Shown in pieces: positions 9,547-18,923 of a stretch of DNA of 64,000 bases. The translations under genes and the position numbers were made by a program. The DNA comes from Desulfosediminicola ganghwensis (GTDB taxonomy: Bacteria; Desulfobacterota; Desulfobulbia; Desulfobulbales; Desulfocapsaceae), in assembly GCF_005116675.2 (NCBI RefSeq), contig NZ_CP050699.1:682001-746000 (forward strand), in the 5' to 3' direction. The first letter of the stretch is position 1; every line of letters starts with the position of its first letter. Below the pieces are notes generated by a model. That model worked only from the letters and a program-made list of their open reading frames with translations, did not search any database and was not told the origin of the DNA.

Positions 9547-10577
9547 TCAACCCCAAGCATGAGACAATTAATGCCACTGCCGATTCCAAGCAGTGCGCCC
9601 TTGTGACCAGGCCGGTACACATTTTCCTCTATCGCCCGGGCCAGGGTGATGGGCGCGGATACAGATCCGACATTGCCAAACGACGCCAGGGTCTCAAAGT
9701 TTTTATCCAGCTCAAGCCCCAGGGTATCGAACAGTAATCGCGCATGGGCTGTTCCAACCTGATGGCAGAAAAAACCATCTATATCCCCTGCTCCCCAGCC
9801 CGGTTTACTGGAAAACAGTTTCCAGGTCTGGTGTGCGGTCTCCACCCCACGGTGCAACAGCTCTTCTGAATCAGTCTCCATCAGGGTCGATTTTCCGCCC
9901 GCCTGATTGCCATGACAGAGGTCGGAGTGGGCCGTGTTAGCCTGCCAGGCGCCGTGAACCAATTTCGGTTTGGTCTCAGCATCTCCGCACTTTCTCATAA
10001 ACAGACCAACTGATCCGGAGCCGATGGTAAGAGAGGCAAAGGCCGGCTTAATGGTTTTCCTGCTCAGATTCCTGTTGTCGACCAAAGCCATAATAGTAGA
10101 CTCAAGCAACTCTTCCGCGGTCTCACCCGAGACCACCAGGCCGTTTTGCACCTGGCCCAGCTCGATCATGTTAGCCAGCATCACCATCCCATCCAGAAAC
10201 CCGAGACAGGCATTCGATATATCAAATATAAGGCAGGTACAGGGAAGCCCAAGGGCGTTATGAACAAAAGAGGCAGTTGCCGGTTCCATCATATCTCTGG
10301 ATACAGAGGTGAAAATCAAACATTCAACAGCAGTCCGGTCTATATCACCATTGGCAAAAACTGCCTCACCTGCCATGGTGGCCGCTTCACTGGGGCGGGT
10401 TCCATCGGGCCAGAGCCTGCGCTCGCGGATACCGCTCATCAGCTCCAGCCTGCCCTGGGGAAGCTTTAAGCGTTCATAAACTTCAGCAAGTCTGTTTTCA
10501 ATGTCTTCTGAAGTGAGAGTGCGGGGAGGAAGTTCATAGCCGAACGTATCGAGACAAACCTTGGAGTAACTGATCAT
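9534..10577 (-). CDS. oleA: OleA/FabH-type 3-oxoacyl synthase III
   Basis: A thiolase-fold condensing enzyme of 347 residues. The nucleophilic Cys sits in SNACLGF, the catalytic His in FFCHQVG, and the Asn in SFGNVG near residue 300. EPATASF carries the Glu that in OleA activates the substrate alpha carbon. Its N-terminus (YSKV, YELPP, SGIRERRLWP) and its C-terminus (GIGSGINCLMLG) match OleA, which condenses two fatty acyl-CoAs, better than FabH as I recall them. OleB, OleC and OleD, the later steps of long-chain olefin synthesis, are not in the window. It heads a four-gene minus-strand group. The alternative is a FabH-like priming synthase. Confidence 0.72.
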   Translation of the reverse strand: MISYSKVCLDTFGYELPPRTLTSEDIENRLAEVYERLKLPQGRLELMSGIRERRLWPDGTRPSEAATMAGEAVFANGDIDRTAVECLIFTSVSRDMMEPATASFVHNALGLPCTCLIFDISNACLGFLDGMVMLANMIELGQVQNGLVVSGETAEELLESTIMALVDNRNLSRKTIKPAFASLTIGSGSVGLFMRKCGDAETKPKLVHGAWQANTAHSDLCHGNQAGGKSTLMETDSEELLHRGVETAHQTWKLFSSKPGWGAGDIDGFFCHQVGTAHARLLFDTLGLELDKNFETLASFGNVGSVSAPITLARAIEENVYRPGHKGALLGIGSGINCLMLGVEWGK

Positions 10578-10736
10578 AACTGCCGTATATAAATGCTGTC
10601 TGGTTTCCCAAAAGCGCGATTAGGGGTTAAAGGTGAGGGTTCATTCCGCCAGCCGTGCATTATACGGTGCCTTGGACGATGAAACAAGAGATTTAGCTTC
10701 CGCTCTTTTTCAGCAGTGGGCCGTTCTTGCACCTTT

Positions 10737-12332
10737 TCAAGCCGAGACCTGTTTCAGCACCTCATGTAGATCGTCCCTGGTGAGTGGTTGCCTGAGACTG
10801 CCATCCAACCCTTCCGGCAGAGAACTCTCCTGTTTATCCACTACCCCAAAAATATACGCCCTTCTCCCTGAGTATTCCTCGAGCTTTCTGATGACCTTGG
10901 CAGCCTCCAGTCCACCTGAGACAGCATCTCCGGTCTCGAGAATGACCAGATCAAACCGATTCAAGGAAGCCTCATAAAGTGCTGAACGTGGAGATTCTGC
11001 AATAGTGACTTCCCAACCCTCCTCGACCAGAGCTCGAACGGTTGTCTGCTGATCAACTACATCGCTGATCATAACCAATGCTGTTCTGGTCAAATAGCGG
11101 GTCAGCATTTCCAACAAGGATCCCTTATCTATTGGCTTCGCCAGATAGTCATCCATTCCGGCTTGCAGACACTTTTCCCTGTCTCCCTGCATGGCCAGGG
11201 CAGTGAGTGCTATCACCCTCACCCGGCCCGAACCATGTTGCCTCTCGCGTTTCCTTATGCGCTTCGTTGCTTCCAGACCGTCCAGTTCCGGCATCTGTAC
11301 ATCCATCAGGACCAGTTCAAAACTCTCCTCTGCTGTTCGTTGCACAGCCTCCCTGCCATTTTCAACAGATACAACTTCTGCTCCCGCCTGGGTAAGTATG
11401 GTTTCCGTCAGAAGTCGATTGATCGGCTCATCTTCAGCGAGCAGAATTTTTGCCCCCTGCAAGGCGTAGTGTGCCGCTTCCTGCTGCCGATCCGGCGATT
11501 GTTCTGTCTGGAATCCTGCCACCTCCTTAAAAGGTACGGTAAACCAGAAGCTTGACCCCAGGTCGCCGGAGGCCATGCCGATCTCGCCCCCCATAAGCCT
11601 GACCAGTCTTAAGCATATAGCAAGACCAAGCCCCACGCCCCCCCCAGGATGCACTTGCCCAAAATCTTCCACATCAAACGCTTGAACAATATCCTGTTGT
11701 TTTGAGAGCTCGATACCCTCCCCCTGATCCCTTACGGTAAAGAGAAGTACCAGGTTATCTTCTTCATCATACCCCTCATTACTGATCTGGATGGAGATGT
11801 CGCCACGCTCTGAACATTTTATGGAATTACTGATAAGGTTGGTGAGGACCTGGACGACTCTCTTGGGATCTCCACAGATGTTTTCGGGCACATCTTTATT
11901 GATTTCGCAACCGAGCGTCAGCCCCTTTTGTTCAGCTGCAATGCGTAAGAGATACAGACTGTTATCAAGGCTGGCCTTCAGATTAAAATCCACAGGCTCC
12001 AATTCAAGCTGGCCCGCTTCAATCTTGGCGTAATCCAGTACTTCACCAACTCCTTCAAGCAACCTGTCCACCGAAGTGCTTATCATCTCGAGATATCGCT
12101 CCTGCTCCGGGTTGAGTACCGTGTCATAGAGCAACGTCGTCATGCCCACTACCCCATTTACCGCGTCACGGATGGTGTGACTCATGTTCTCCAGGTACTC
12201 GCTCTTGATCAGACTTGCCCGCTCAGCCCGGTGCACGCGCTCTTCCAGAGTAGCAATCCGCTCTCGTAATGCTCTCAGTTCGCTTGTTTTACTTTGCATT
12301 TTTTGCCCTTTTGCTCTCTCTTTTTCCCCCAT
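10737..12332 (-). CDS. Hybrid histidine kinase with two receiver domains
   Basis: About 531 residues with no membrane segment or sensor domain. A coiled coil leads to HisKA, where the acceptor His is in MSHTIRDAVNGV (about residue 52). The next residues depart from the usual HEIRTPMN. HATPase_c carries NLISNSIKC, DQGEGI and GGGVGLGLAI. The first receiver (ILLAEDEP, LVLMDVQMPELDG, KP) is complete. A second receiver at the C-terminus has LVILETGDAVSGG, with the phospho-acceptor Asp replaced, so it is probably inactive. The start is ATG 12332 with GAGGGG upstream rather than TTG 12356. It follows the Hpt and receiver genes and probably forms a phosphorelay with them. Confidence 0.88.
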   Translation of the reverse strand: MGEKERAKGQKMQSKTSELRALRERIATLEERVHRAERASLIKSEYLENMSHTIRDAVNGVVGMTTLLYDTVLNPEQERYLEMISTSVDRLLEGVGEVLDYAKIEAGQLELEPVDFNLKASLDNSLYLLRIAAEQKGLTLGCEINKDVPENICGDPKRVVQVLTNLISNSIKCSERGDISIQISNEGYDEEDNLVLLFTVRDQGEGIELSKQQDIVQAFDVEDFGQVHPGGGVGLGLAICLRLVRLMGGEIGMASGDLGSSFWFTVPFKEVAGFQTEQSPDRQQEAAHYALQGAKILLAEDEPINRLLTETILTQAGAEVVSVENGREAVQRTAEESFELVLMDVQMPELDGLEATKRIRKRERQHGSGRVRVIALTALAMQGDREKCLQAGMDDYLAKPIDKGSLLEMLTRYLTRTALVMISDVVDQQTTVRALVEEGWEVTIAESPRSALYEASLNRFDLVILETGDAVSGGLEAAKVIRKLEEYSGRRAYIFGVVDKQESSLPEGLDGSLRQPLTRDDLHEVLKQVSA

Positions 12333-12389
12333 CAAGGGTCCCCTCGACCTGTTCAACTCCGCTCTTGGTCCGCCTTTCGAGTTGCGGCT

Positions 12390-12767
12390 TTACTCCTCAC
12401 CATAGTGGAGAATCTCCAACACTCCCTGGCGAATCCCCTCTACCATCTCTAAATAGTTATCAATATCTTTTTGCTTAGCACCTTCTTCCATCTCTCTTGC
12501 AACTCCCGCCCATTTTGCTTCGCCAAGATTGAGAAACAGCCCCTTCAGACTGTGGCCTATTCGCGCCATTTCTTCAAAATCAAGCTGTTGGCCATCGGTA
12601 GCATGGTGAGCCCTGACCAGAATGGCCTGCAGCGATTCCCTTGAGCTTTGCAACATCAGTTCGACCTGCTCCTCATTAAACTGATATTTATCGGCAAAAT
12701 GTGCCTTAAGTGCTTGAGTGTTAATTGGTAAAGGGTATTTTCGGGGTAGCTGCTGTTCCATGTCCAC
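12390..12767 (-). CDS. Hpt histidine phosphotransfer protein
   Basis: A 125-residue stand-alone Hpt protein. The phosphorylated His is His72 in IGHSLKGLFLNLG, the standard Hpt core, inside a predicted four-helix bundle. It would shuttle phosphate between the receiver of the neighbouring hybrid kinase and the free receiver encoded upstream. The start is GTG at 12767 (GAGGGG upstream), with an in-frame ATG two codons later. It lies between the receiver gene and the kinase gene on the same strand. Confidence 0.85.
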   Translation of the reverse strand: MDMEQQLPRKYPLPINTQALKAHFADKYQFNEEQVELMLQSSRESLQAILVRAHHATDGQQLDFEEMARIGHSLKGLFLNLGEAKWAGVAREMEEGAKQKDIDNYLEMVEGIRQGVLEILHYGEE

Positions 12768-12877
12768 AGGGCCCCTCTATTTTCGTGATCAGGACAATTC
12801 AGATCATGCTGCAGTTGCCTGTTCACCAGCGGCCCCCTCCGACTGAGCACCACCATCGTGTCAGGCTAACATATTTT

Positions 12878-13279
12878 TTACCCGGCCACCAGTCCCAGTT
12901 CCTTGAGGTGATACAAAAGTTTATCACGATCGAGTGGCTTGGTCAGATACGCTTCACACTTTCCCTGGTGAAAGGCACGCATGATGTTCTCGGAATCATC
13001 CTGGGCGGTTATCATGATAACCTTGCAGGCATCAAGCCCCGAGATACCATGTTTTTCTTCTATTTGACGGATATCATGAAGTGCTTTCTGACCATCCATG
13101 ACCGGCATAACAATGTCCAGGCAGATGAGGTCATATGGCGAATTTTCGGCATAAGCCCTGGTAACCGCAGCAAGCGCCTCTTCACCGTTCGCAGCAACAT
13201 GACAGACGCCGTACTCGGAGAGCAGGGCCGAGAGAAGTGATCGTGTCAGGAAGTCATCTTCAACGATAAGGATTTTCAT
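12878..13279 (-). CDS. CheY-like single-domain response regulator
   Basis: A 133-residue receiver with no output domain. The acidic pocket is Asp8/Asp9, the phospho-acceptor is Asp55 in ICLDIVMPVMDG, and TKPLD holds the conserved Lys. It is the first gene of a receiver-Hpt-hybrid-kinase set transcribed leftwards. Its target is not evident; a protein-interaction output or return of phosphate to the Hpt is plausible. Confidence 0.88.
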   Translation of the reverse strand: MKILIVEDDFLTRSLLSALLSEYGVCHVAANGEEALAAVTRAYAENSPYDLICLDIVMPVMDGQKALHDIRQIEEKHGISGLDACKVIMITAQDDSENIMRAFHQGKCEAYLTKPLDRDKLLYHLKELGLVAG

Positions 13280-13333
13280 AATATTCCAGTATCAAAACGG
13301 TCTGTGCGAGACGTTATAGTAAGTTTGATACCA

Positions 13334-13364
13334 GCCCATCGCGGAAATAAAAACCGCGATGGGC
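13334..13364. other. 11-bp perfect hairpin between rlmKL and the receiver gene
   Basis: GCCCATCGCGG and its complement CCGCGATGGGC are separated by nine A/T-rich bases. It lies between rlmKL and the receiver gene on the minus strand. It could end rlmKL transcription or protect an mRNA end, but there is no clear T-run. Confidence 0.5.
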
Positions 13365-13438
13365 AACTGCTTAATTGTAGCACGATACTGGTCAACCAGG
13401 AAATTTAGATAGCCGTTGTTGCCGGGCCTTTCGGCGAA

Positions 13439-15574
13439 TTATCCTCGTTTTCTAAACTCCCAGCATTTATGAATTTTCCTGTTTCGTGAAAAATCAAAGG
13501 GAATGGTGCTGTCACCTATATCATCAACCTGATACAGCTCTGTCATTTCCGGGTCGAGAGTAAATCTTCGATAATTCGTTGAAAAAATCAGCAGTCCGTC
13601 TTCCGACAATCGCTCCATACAGTTTGTCAGTAACTCCACATGATCCCTCTGCACGTCAAACACACGTTTATCTTTTTTGGTATTTGAAAAAGTTGGCGGA
13701 TCGACGAAGATCAGGTCGTAGGTTCCCTGATCCTCTCGCAACCACTGCATGCAGTCTGCAGCAACAATCTTGTTTTTGCGGGTATCGAAACCGTTTAACG
13801 CCAGGTTCATTCGCGCCCAGTGCAGATAGTTGTTTGACAGATCAACGGTAACGGTCGACGCGGCACCCCCCGAGGCCGCCTGAACGGTCGCTGTGCCGGT
13901 ATAACCAAACAGGTTCAGAAACCTTTTTGATTTGGCTATGGAATGAATTTTTGCCCGAACCGGTCTATGATCCAGGAAAATACCGGTGTCGAGATAATCG
14001 GTAAAATTGGCCAGGAGAAGACTCTCTCCCTCGCGCACCACGTGCATTTTCTTTCTGGCCGATTTTTTCTGGTACTGCTGCTTGCCCCGCTGTCGCTCAC
14101 GGGTCTTGATAAAGACCCTGTCGGCACGAAGCCCAAGGGTTTCCCTGATAGCCCTCAAGGCGGTCTGGAATCGTGCGGATGAAAGCTTTTTGTCGACGCT
14201 CGACGGAGGTGCGTATTCCTGCACATGCACCCATTTTTCGTAAAGATCAACGCTTATATTAAACTCGGGCAGGTCACGGTCATACACCCGGAAACAGGTG
14301 ATGTTTTCCTTTTCCGCCCACTTCAGCACCTTTTTCAGGTTCTTCTTCAGGCGATTTGCAAAATCGGCACCTTCACCCTCAGCCGGTTCAGGGTTGAACT
14401 GCCACCGAAAATCGACCGGTTCCCTCCCAGCTACAACAGTCGTAAGCAATCGGCATTGAAGCGAGCCGTTATAAAGGCGGTGCTTGTCATCCCACTTCAG
14501 TCCGAAACTATCAGTCAACTCCGGGTTGGCGATAAAGACGCCAAGCCTCCAGCCCTGGAACAAATCCTGCGCCTTATTGCCAATAGCCCGATAGAGCCAG
14601 GAAACCTCTTCGGCATCTGAGAGACGCTCACCAAAGGGCAGATTTGACAACAACATGCCTTTCTCCGAATCCACCGGAGGCTGCAGCAACGCCAACTCCT
14701 GCTGTTCGATATGAATTTTATCCTCAAGGCCGGCCTGAACCAGGTTTTTCCGAGCGGTTCGTACAGTCTGGATATCTGAATCGTAGCCGATAATCTGTGG
14801 CCACTCCTTCTGCAAGCCATCATCTTCACGGCCCATGGCTTCATCAACGAGCCTGTTCCAAAGCTTTCTATCGTGCTGCCGCCACCCCATAAAGCCAAAA
14901 TAGTTACGCGACAAGCCCGGGGCGGAATCACCATACATAAGGGCAGCCTCAATCAACAGCGTCGCAGAACCACACATGGGGTCAATCAGCGGACCGCCCC
15001 CCCCATCAAGCCAGCCACTGAGCTTCACAATAGCGGCGCCGAGGTTTTCTTTAAGAGGTGCAATGCCTGTATCAACACGGTAACCCCGGCGATGGAGACT
15101 CTCGCCGGACAGGTCAATGGACAGCTCTGCAACATCTTCCCGTATGAGTAAGTGAACCCGGATTCCAGGTCTGCCGGTATCGACCGATGGACGCTCCCCG
15201 CACCGATCCCTGAACTGGTCCACAATGGCATCCTTAACCTTGAGCGAAGCATACTTGCTGTGGATCTGCAGGGCTTTTGCTGCAACTGTGCAATCAACAG
15301 CGAAGGTGGTGGAGCTTCCCATGTGCTCCTGCCAGTCAACGGAGAGCGCTCCCTCATAGACCGATTCTTCATTTTTCACATGAAATTCGGCGATCTTCAG
15401 GTAAACCCTGGAAGAATATCGTGACCAGAGACAGGCTCGATAACCGCTTTCGATCTCACCCCTCCAGGTAACGACACCTCTCCCCTCTACTATCTCGGAA
15501 GCACCAAAGTTTTCTATTTCTCCGGCCACCAGGGCTTCAGTTCCTGCTCCGCAGGTTGCTGCAAAAATCAACAT
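13439..15574 (-). CDS. rlmL: 23S rRNA G2445-N2 / G2069-N7 methyltransferase (RlmKL)
   Basis: A 711-residue bifunctional rRNA methyltransferase that acts on 23S rRNA during 50S assembly. An N-terminal THUMP domain (about 1-150) is followed by the RlmL methyltransferase, with PLIDPMCGSATLLIEAAL near 195 and the catalytic SNLPFGER near 310. The RlmK half carries the SAM loop FLNLFGYTGTATV near 550 and the DPPTFSN motif near 630. The length matches the fused enzymes of gammaproteobacteria. It stands as a single gene; the start is the ATG at 15574. Confidence 0.93.
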   Translation of the reverse strand: MLIFAATCGAGTEALVAGEIENFGASEIVEGRGVVTWRGEIESGYRACLWSRYSSRVYLKIAEFHVKNEESVYEGALSVDWQEHMGSSTTFAVDCTVAAKALQIHSKYASLKVKDAIVDQFRDRCGERPSVDTGRPGIRVHLLIREDVAELSIDLSGESLHRRGYRVDTGIAPLKENLGAAIVKLSGWLDGGGGPLIDPMCGSATLLIEAALMYGDSAPGLSRNYFGFMGWRQHDRKLWNRLVDEAMGREDDGLQKEWPQIIGYDSDIQTVRTARKNLVQAGLEDKIHIEQQELALLQPPVDSEKGMLLSNLPFGERLSDAEEVSWLYRAIGNKAQDLFQGWRLGVFIANPELTDSFGLKWDDKHRLYNGSLQCRLLTTVVAGREPVDFRWQFNPEPAEGEGADFANRLKKNLKKVLKWAEKENITCFRVYDRDLPEFNISVDLYEKWVHVQEYAPPSSVDKKLSSARFQTALRAIRETLGLRADRVFIKTRERQRGKQQYQKKSARKKMHVVREGESLLLANFTDYLDTGIFLDHRPVRAKIHSIAKSKRFLNLFGYTGTATVQAASGGAASTVTVDLSNNYLHWARMNLALNGFDTRKNKIVAADCMQWLREDQGTYDLIFVDPPTFSNTKKDKRVFDVQRDHVELLTNCMERLSEDGLLIFSTNYRRFTLDPEMTELYQVDDIGDSTIPFDFSRNRKIHKCWEFRKRG

Positions 15575-15621
15575 AATTATCTACACGATAGTAAAATTAA
15601 CATTCTGGATTTTCCTGAATT

Positions 15622-16038
15622 TCATTTATCCCTGGCCAGGTCCGTCACCCGATTTTCTATATCCAGTAACTCCAGGTTCAGGGCGTCAACAGACAGAAGT
15701 ATCTCCTTCAGGGAAATAGACAGAGAGACCATAAACATGGCAAGTGCCAACACGAAAAGTATTTTACCGAAAAGTGTCCACCCGGCAAACAGAACAAACA
15801 TACAGAAGATACACAGAAAAAGCCCGCCCACTGCACAGGCCTGCATATTTCTAATAAGGACAACCCTGCGCTTGAGGCTGACAATCTGTTTTAAAACAAT
15901 TGCGTCCGATGTTGATCTATACCGCTCATGCAGGCTACGTATTCGCGCTCCGGTGGCGAGGAATCTGCTGGTGTAGGCAACCAGCAGAAAGGCAACGGCA
16001 GGAAACAACAGAGCGGGTGTGGTTAGGGTAATATCCAT
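15622..16038 (-). CDS. DUF2721-family membrane protein
   Basis: A roughly 138-residue membrane protein of the DUF2721 family, function unknown. It shows the characteristic N-terminus MDITLTTPALLFP as the first membrane segment, a basic cytoplasmic loop with SLKRRVVLIRN, and two further hydrophobic stretches in the second half. The start is the ATG at 16038, with GGAG ten bases upstream. Longer in-frame starts (TTG 16062, ATG 16047) lack spacing to a ribosome site. It lies 47 bases upstream of rlmKL on the same strand and may be co-transcribed with it. Confidence 0.78.
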   Translation of the reverse strand: MDITLTTPALLFPAVAFLLVAYTSRFLATGARIRSLHERYRSTSDAIVLKQIVSLKRRVVLIRNMQACAVGGLFLCIFCMFVLFAGWTLFGKILFVLALAMFMVSLSISLKEILLSVDALNLELLDIENRVTDLARDK

Positions 16039-16307
16039 TATTTTCATTCTCCATGACTTCAATTCGTTTTCACAACATTATCACAGGCAGAGGGTGCTGT
16101 CTTGCACGCTGAAACAGTGAAACGCCGGATTCTCCCGGCCCTGCCTGCGGAGGTGGGCTCCCTGCAGTAAAAGCCATAGATATCCTATCAAATTTTCTTG
16201 ACCTCGCCTCCATTACGGCTAGAATAACTCACCATACGTTACAACAGTAATCGCCCCCAGGTGTGAATCGTACGAAATACACACATTACAGTTTAACAGG
16301 AGACATC

Positions 16308-16934
16308 ATGAAAACGAGGATCAGCTCGACACTTCTTGTTACAGCACTTGCCGGATCGCTTATCTTATTTGCTGGCGGTTGCAGCAAGAAGAGTGTTATT
16401 CCACCTGACACTAACAGCCAGCCCAGCTTAGGGGCCGGTACCAACATCAACTATCCGGCAGCTGACCGTGAGGGATATTCCGAAGAAAACCTGCCCGTCG
16501 AAGGAACCCTTGATGACACCTATGTGAACAATATTCCAAGTGCCACCGACGGTGGGGTTGACTCAAGGTCCGGCGACCAGAAATTTATCCAGGGCCGCAC
16601 CTCAGAGGGAATGCTCCCAGTCTACTTCAGCTTTGACCAGGCCACCATCAAGCCGGACATGGTTGAAAACATGGTAAATAATGCCAGTTACCTCAAAGAG
16701 GTGCCTGCTGCTCACGTAATCGTAGAAGGTAATACCGACGACAGGGGCACCAAGGAATACAACCTTGCCCTTGCTGAAAGGCGGGCCCAAAATACCAGGC
16801 AATACCTGATTGACCTCGGGGTGGATCCAATCCGGGTCAGAACCGTATCATACGGCGAGGAAAAGCCATTATTTCTTGGCCAGGATGAGGAGTCCTACGC
16901 CAAAAACAGGCGTGCGGATTTCGTTCTGGAATAA
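16308..16934 (+). CDS. pal: Peptidoglycan-associated lipoprotein (Pal, OmpA family)
   Basis: An outer-membrane lipoprotein of 208 residues in the OmpA-C peptidoglycan-binding family. A signal peptide ends in the lipobox LFAGGC, with Cys at about residue 25. A Pro/Ser-rich linker follows, and the OmpA domain from about residue 105 carries YFSFDQATIKP and the diaminopimelate-binding segment NTDDRGTKEYNLALAERRA. The ATG at 16308 has AGGAG at ideal spacing; an upstream TTG-type extension lacks this. No tolB or tolQR is adjacent, so Tol-Pal function is inferred from the family. Confidence 0.9.
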   Translation: MKTRISSTLLVTALAGSLILFAGGCSKKSVIPPDTNSQPSLGAGTNINYPAADREGYSEENLPVEGTLDDTYVNNIPSATDGGVDSRSGDQKFIQGRTSEGMLPVYFSFDQATIKPDMVENMVNNASYLKEVPAAHVIVEGNTDDRGTKEYNLALAERRAQNTRQYLIDLGVDPIRVRTVSYGEEKPLFLGQDEESYAKNRRADFVLE

Positions 16935-16949
16935 ATCCCCATCACTGCA

Positions 16950-16995
16950 CAAACAACTCACCGGAAGAGATCTCTACTTTCCGGTGAGTTGTTTG
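16950..16995. terminator. Long perfect hairpin between pal and cmk
   Basis: A 17-bp perfect inverted repeat begins CAAACAACTCACC and has a 12-base loop. It sits between the convergent pal and cmk genes and probably terminates both. Confidence 0.8.
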
Positions 16996-17006
16996 TTAGC
17001 AAAAAG

Positions 17007-17699
17007 CTAACGACCTGATCTACTGTTGCGAACAGCCTTCAGCACTTCTTCACATACTTCATCAATGGTTAGCCTGGTGGTATCAATAGCCATGGCATCT
17101 TCGGCCTGTATCAGTGGGGCAATGGCGCGTTCCCTGTCATTTTTATCACGCTCGATGGTCATGGCCAGGATCTCTTTTTCATCCGCCTCTTCGCCCTTTG
17201 CCCGAAGTTGCAGCACCCTCCTGTGAGCTCGCTCTTTGGGATCTGCCACCAGAAAAAACTTATGGGCCGCTCCTGGAAAAACCACAGTCCCGGTATCACG
17301 CCCCTCGGCAACAATGGAACCGTCACTGCCGATTTGTTGCTGCATTCTGGTTAATTTCTCGCGAACAATTGCCAGTTTTGACACAGCTGAAGCTGCCATG
17401 GACATTTCCGGGGTGCGGATCGCATCGCTCACATCCTCCCCCATCAGCAAAACTGTCACATCGCTGTTTTCATCCTGGGCAGGCAGCAACTCAAGAACCA
17501 ACTCATCCATTGCCGCAGATATTGCATCACTATCATCCAGCGCAATTCCCCGCCTTTGCACAAAAAGTGCAACCGCCCGATACATGGCACCCGTATCGAG
17601 GTAGGTGAATTGCAGCGCTGCCGATACTCTTCTGGATATAGTCGATTTGCCAACCCCGGCCGGCCCATCTATAGTTACAATGTCTTGTGTGTTAGACAT
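17007..17699 (-). CDS. cmk: Cytidylate kinase
   Basis: Phosphorylates CMP and dCMP with ATP in pyrimidine nucleotide synthesis. The P-loop GPAGVGKST is at residues 12-20, LDTGAMYRAVAL near 35, the CMP-binding VAEGRDTGTVVFP near 130, and RDKNDRERAIAPL near 190. The length of 230 residues is normal. Its ATG lies eight bases inside the 3' end of hisC, so the two are translationally coupled. It is the last gene of the leftward HD-GYP/gatC/gatA/hisC/cmk group. Confidence 0.94.
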   Translation of the reverse strand: MSNTQDIVTIDGPAGVGKSTISRRVSAALQFTYLDTGAMYRAVALFVQRRGIALDDSDAISAAMDELVLELLPAQDENSDVTVLLMGEDVSDAIRTPEMSMAASAVSKLAIVREKLTRMQQQIGSDGSIVAEGRDTGTVVFPGAAHKFFLVADPKERAHRRVLQLRAKGEEADEKEILAMTIERDKNDRERAIAPLIQAEDAMAIDTTRLTIDEVCEEVLKAVRNSRSGR

Positions 17700-18804
17700 A
17701 TTTCAACTCTTTGAGGCACTCGGAAAAAGTGTTCAGAAAACGGTCATTCTCTTCTACAGTACCCACTGTTATCCGTATATAAGTGGGAAAACCATAGGCC
17801 CGCATCGAGCGAATTATAACCCCTTTGTGCAGCATCGCCTCGTAAAGCGGATCAGCCTCACCTTTTATATCGATAAAGATAAAATTGGTCTGGGAAGGAA
17901 CACAGCTGCAACCAAGTTTTTCAACCTCATCAACCAGAAACTGACGACCTTGGCGGGTCCGGCTGATGGTCGCCGCAAAAAAATCATCATCCTCAATCGC
18001 CGCCTGGGCGGCCACCTGGCCGAGGCTGTTCAGGTTGAATGGCTGGCGGACCTTGTGCAGGCACTGAGCTATCTCCTGGTTCATCAAGCCAAAACCAACC
18101 CTCAACCCGGACAACCCATACGCCTTTGAAAAGGTTCGCAGAAAAACCACCGGGCACTTTGCTTCGTCTCGTTCCAAAAGTGCGTGGAAATCGGGACGAA
18201 GCTCATCATCCATAAAATCCACGTATGCCTCATCGAGCACCACAATTACCTGCTCAGGCACCCTTTCAAGAAAACTGGTCAGAACTTCGGGGGCAAGGTA
18301 GGTACCGGTCGGGTTATTCGGATTATCAAGAAATACCAGTCTGGTTTTGGGGGTAATTGCAGCCAGGATGCCTTCCAGGTCGTGATGCAAGCCCTTAAGG
18401 TCAATGACGATATTTTCACCACCACGAACCTGAACGAATTTTTGATACATTAAAAATGAGGGATGCGAAGTGATCACCTCATCCCCGGGCATAACAAAAG
18501 CTTTTACCAGAAACTCAATCAACTCGTTGGAACCGTTACCAACAACGACCTCGGCAGGCCTTACTTTCTGGTTTTTCGCGATGGCCTCAACCAGGTAATA
18601 GCTCGAACCATCCGGATATCTGTTCAAATTGGAGCAGGCGGCCAGTAATGCCTCGATTGCCTTTGGTGAAGGCCCCCACGGGTTTTCATTGGAAGCGAGC
18701 TTGATCGGATTTTTCACCCCATATTCACGCTCCAGTTCATCCATTGGCTTTCCTGGAGGATATGGGACAATTGCTTGTATATTTTCAGGAATGTTCAGCT
18801 TCAA
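17692..18804 (-). CDS. hisC: Histidinol-phosphate aminotransferase
   Basis: PLP-dependent class I/II aminotransferase of the HisC family, about 370 residues, making histidinol phosphate from imidazole acetol phosphate with glutamate as donor. Visible motifs are KLASNENPWGPSP (near 32), GNGSNELI, NPNNPTGTY, and the PLP lysine in RTFSKAYGLSGLRVG. I placed the start at the TTG at 18804, which has GGGAGA six bases upstream and gives the family-typical LKLNIPENI. The longer ORF to 18894 lacks a ribosome site. Other his genes are absent nearby, so broader specificity for aromatic amino acids is possible. Confidence 0.88.
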   Translation of the reverse strand: MKLNIPENIQAIVPYPPGKPMDELEREYGVKNPIKLASNENPWGPSPKAIEALLAACSNLNRYPDGSSYYLVEAIAKNQKVRPAEVVVGNGSNELIEFLVKAFVMPGDEVITSHPSFLMYQKFVQVRGGENIVIDLKGLHHDLEGILAAITPKTRLVFLDNPNNPTGTYLAPEVLTSFLERVPEQVIVVLDEAYVDFMDDELRPDFHALLERDEAKCPVVFLRTFSKAYGLSGLRVGFGLMNQEIAQCLHKVRQPFNLNSLGQVAAQAAIEDDDFFAATISRTRQGRQFLVDEVEKLGCSCVPSQTNFIFIDIKGEADPLYEAMLHKGVIIRSMRAYGFPTYIRITVGTVEENDRFLNTFSECLKELKYV

Positions 18805-18923
18805 TGATACTCTCCCATCATTTCCGGGGCATAGTGCCGGAAACAGTTTGTAGATAAGAAGAACAACAGAAACCGGGCTGCCGCACCTGTTCAACCACTC
18901 ACGGCAACCTGGATATCGACGGA

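Noticed and set aside
12725-13240. 171-codon plus-strand ORF
   Set aside because: Antisense shadow of the receiver and Hpt genes.
17114-17608. 164-codon plus-strand ORF
   Set aside because: Antisense shadow of cmk; composition rich in Pro and Cys, not protein-like.
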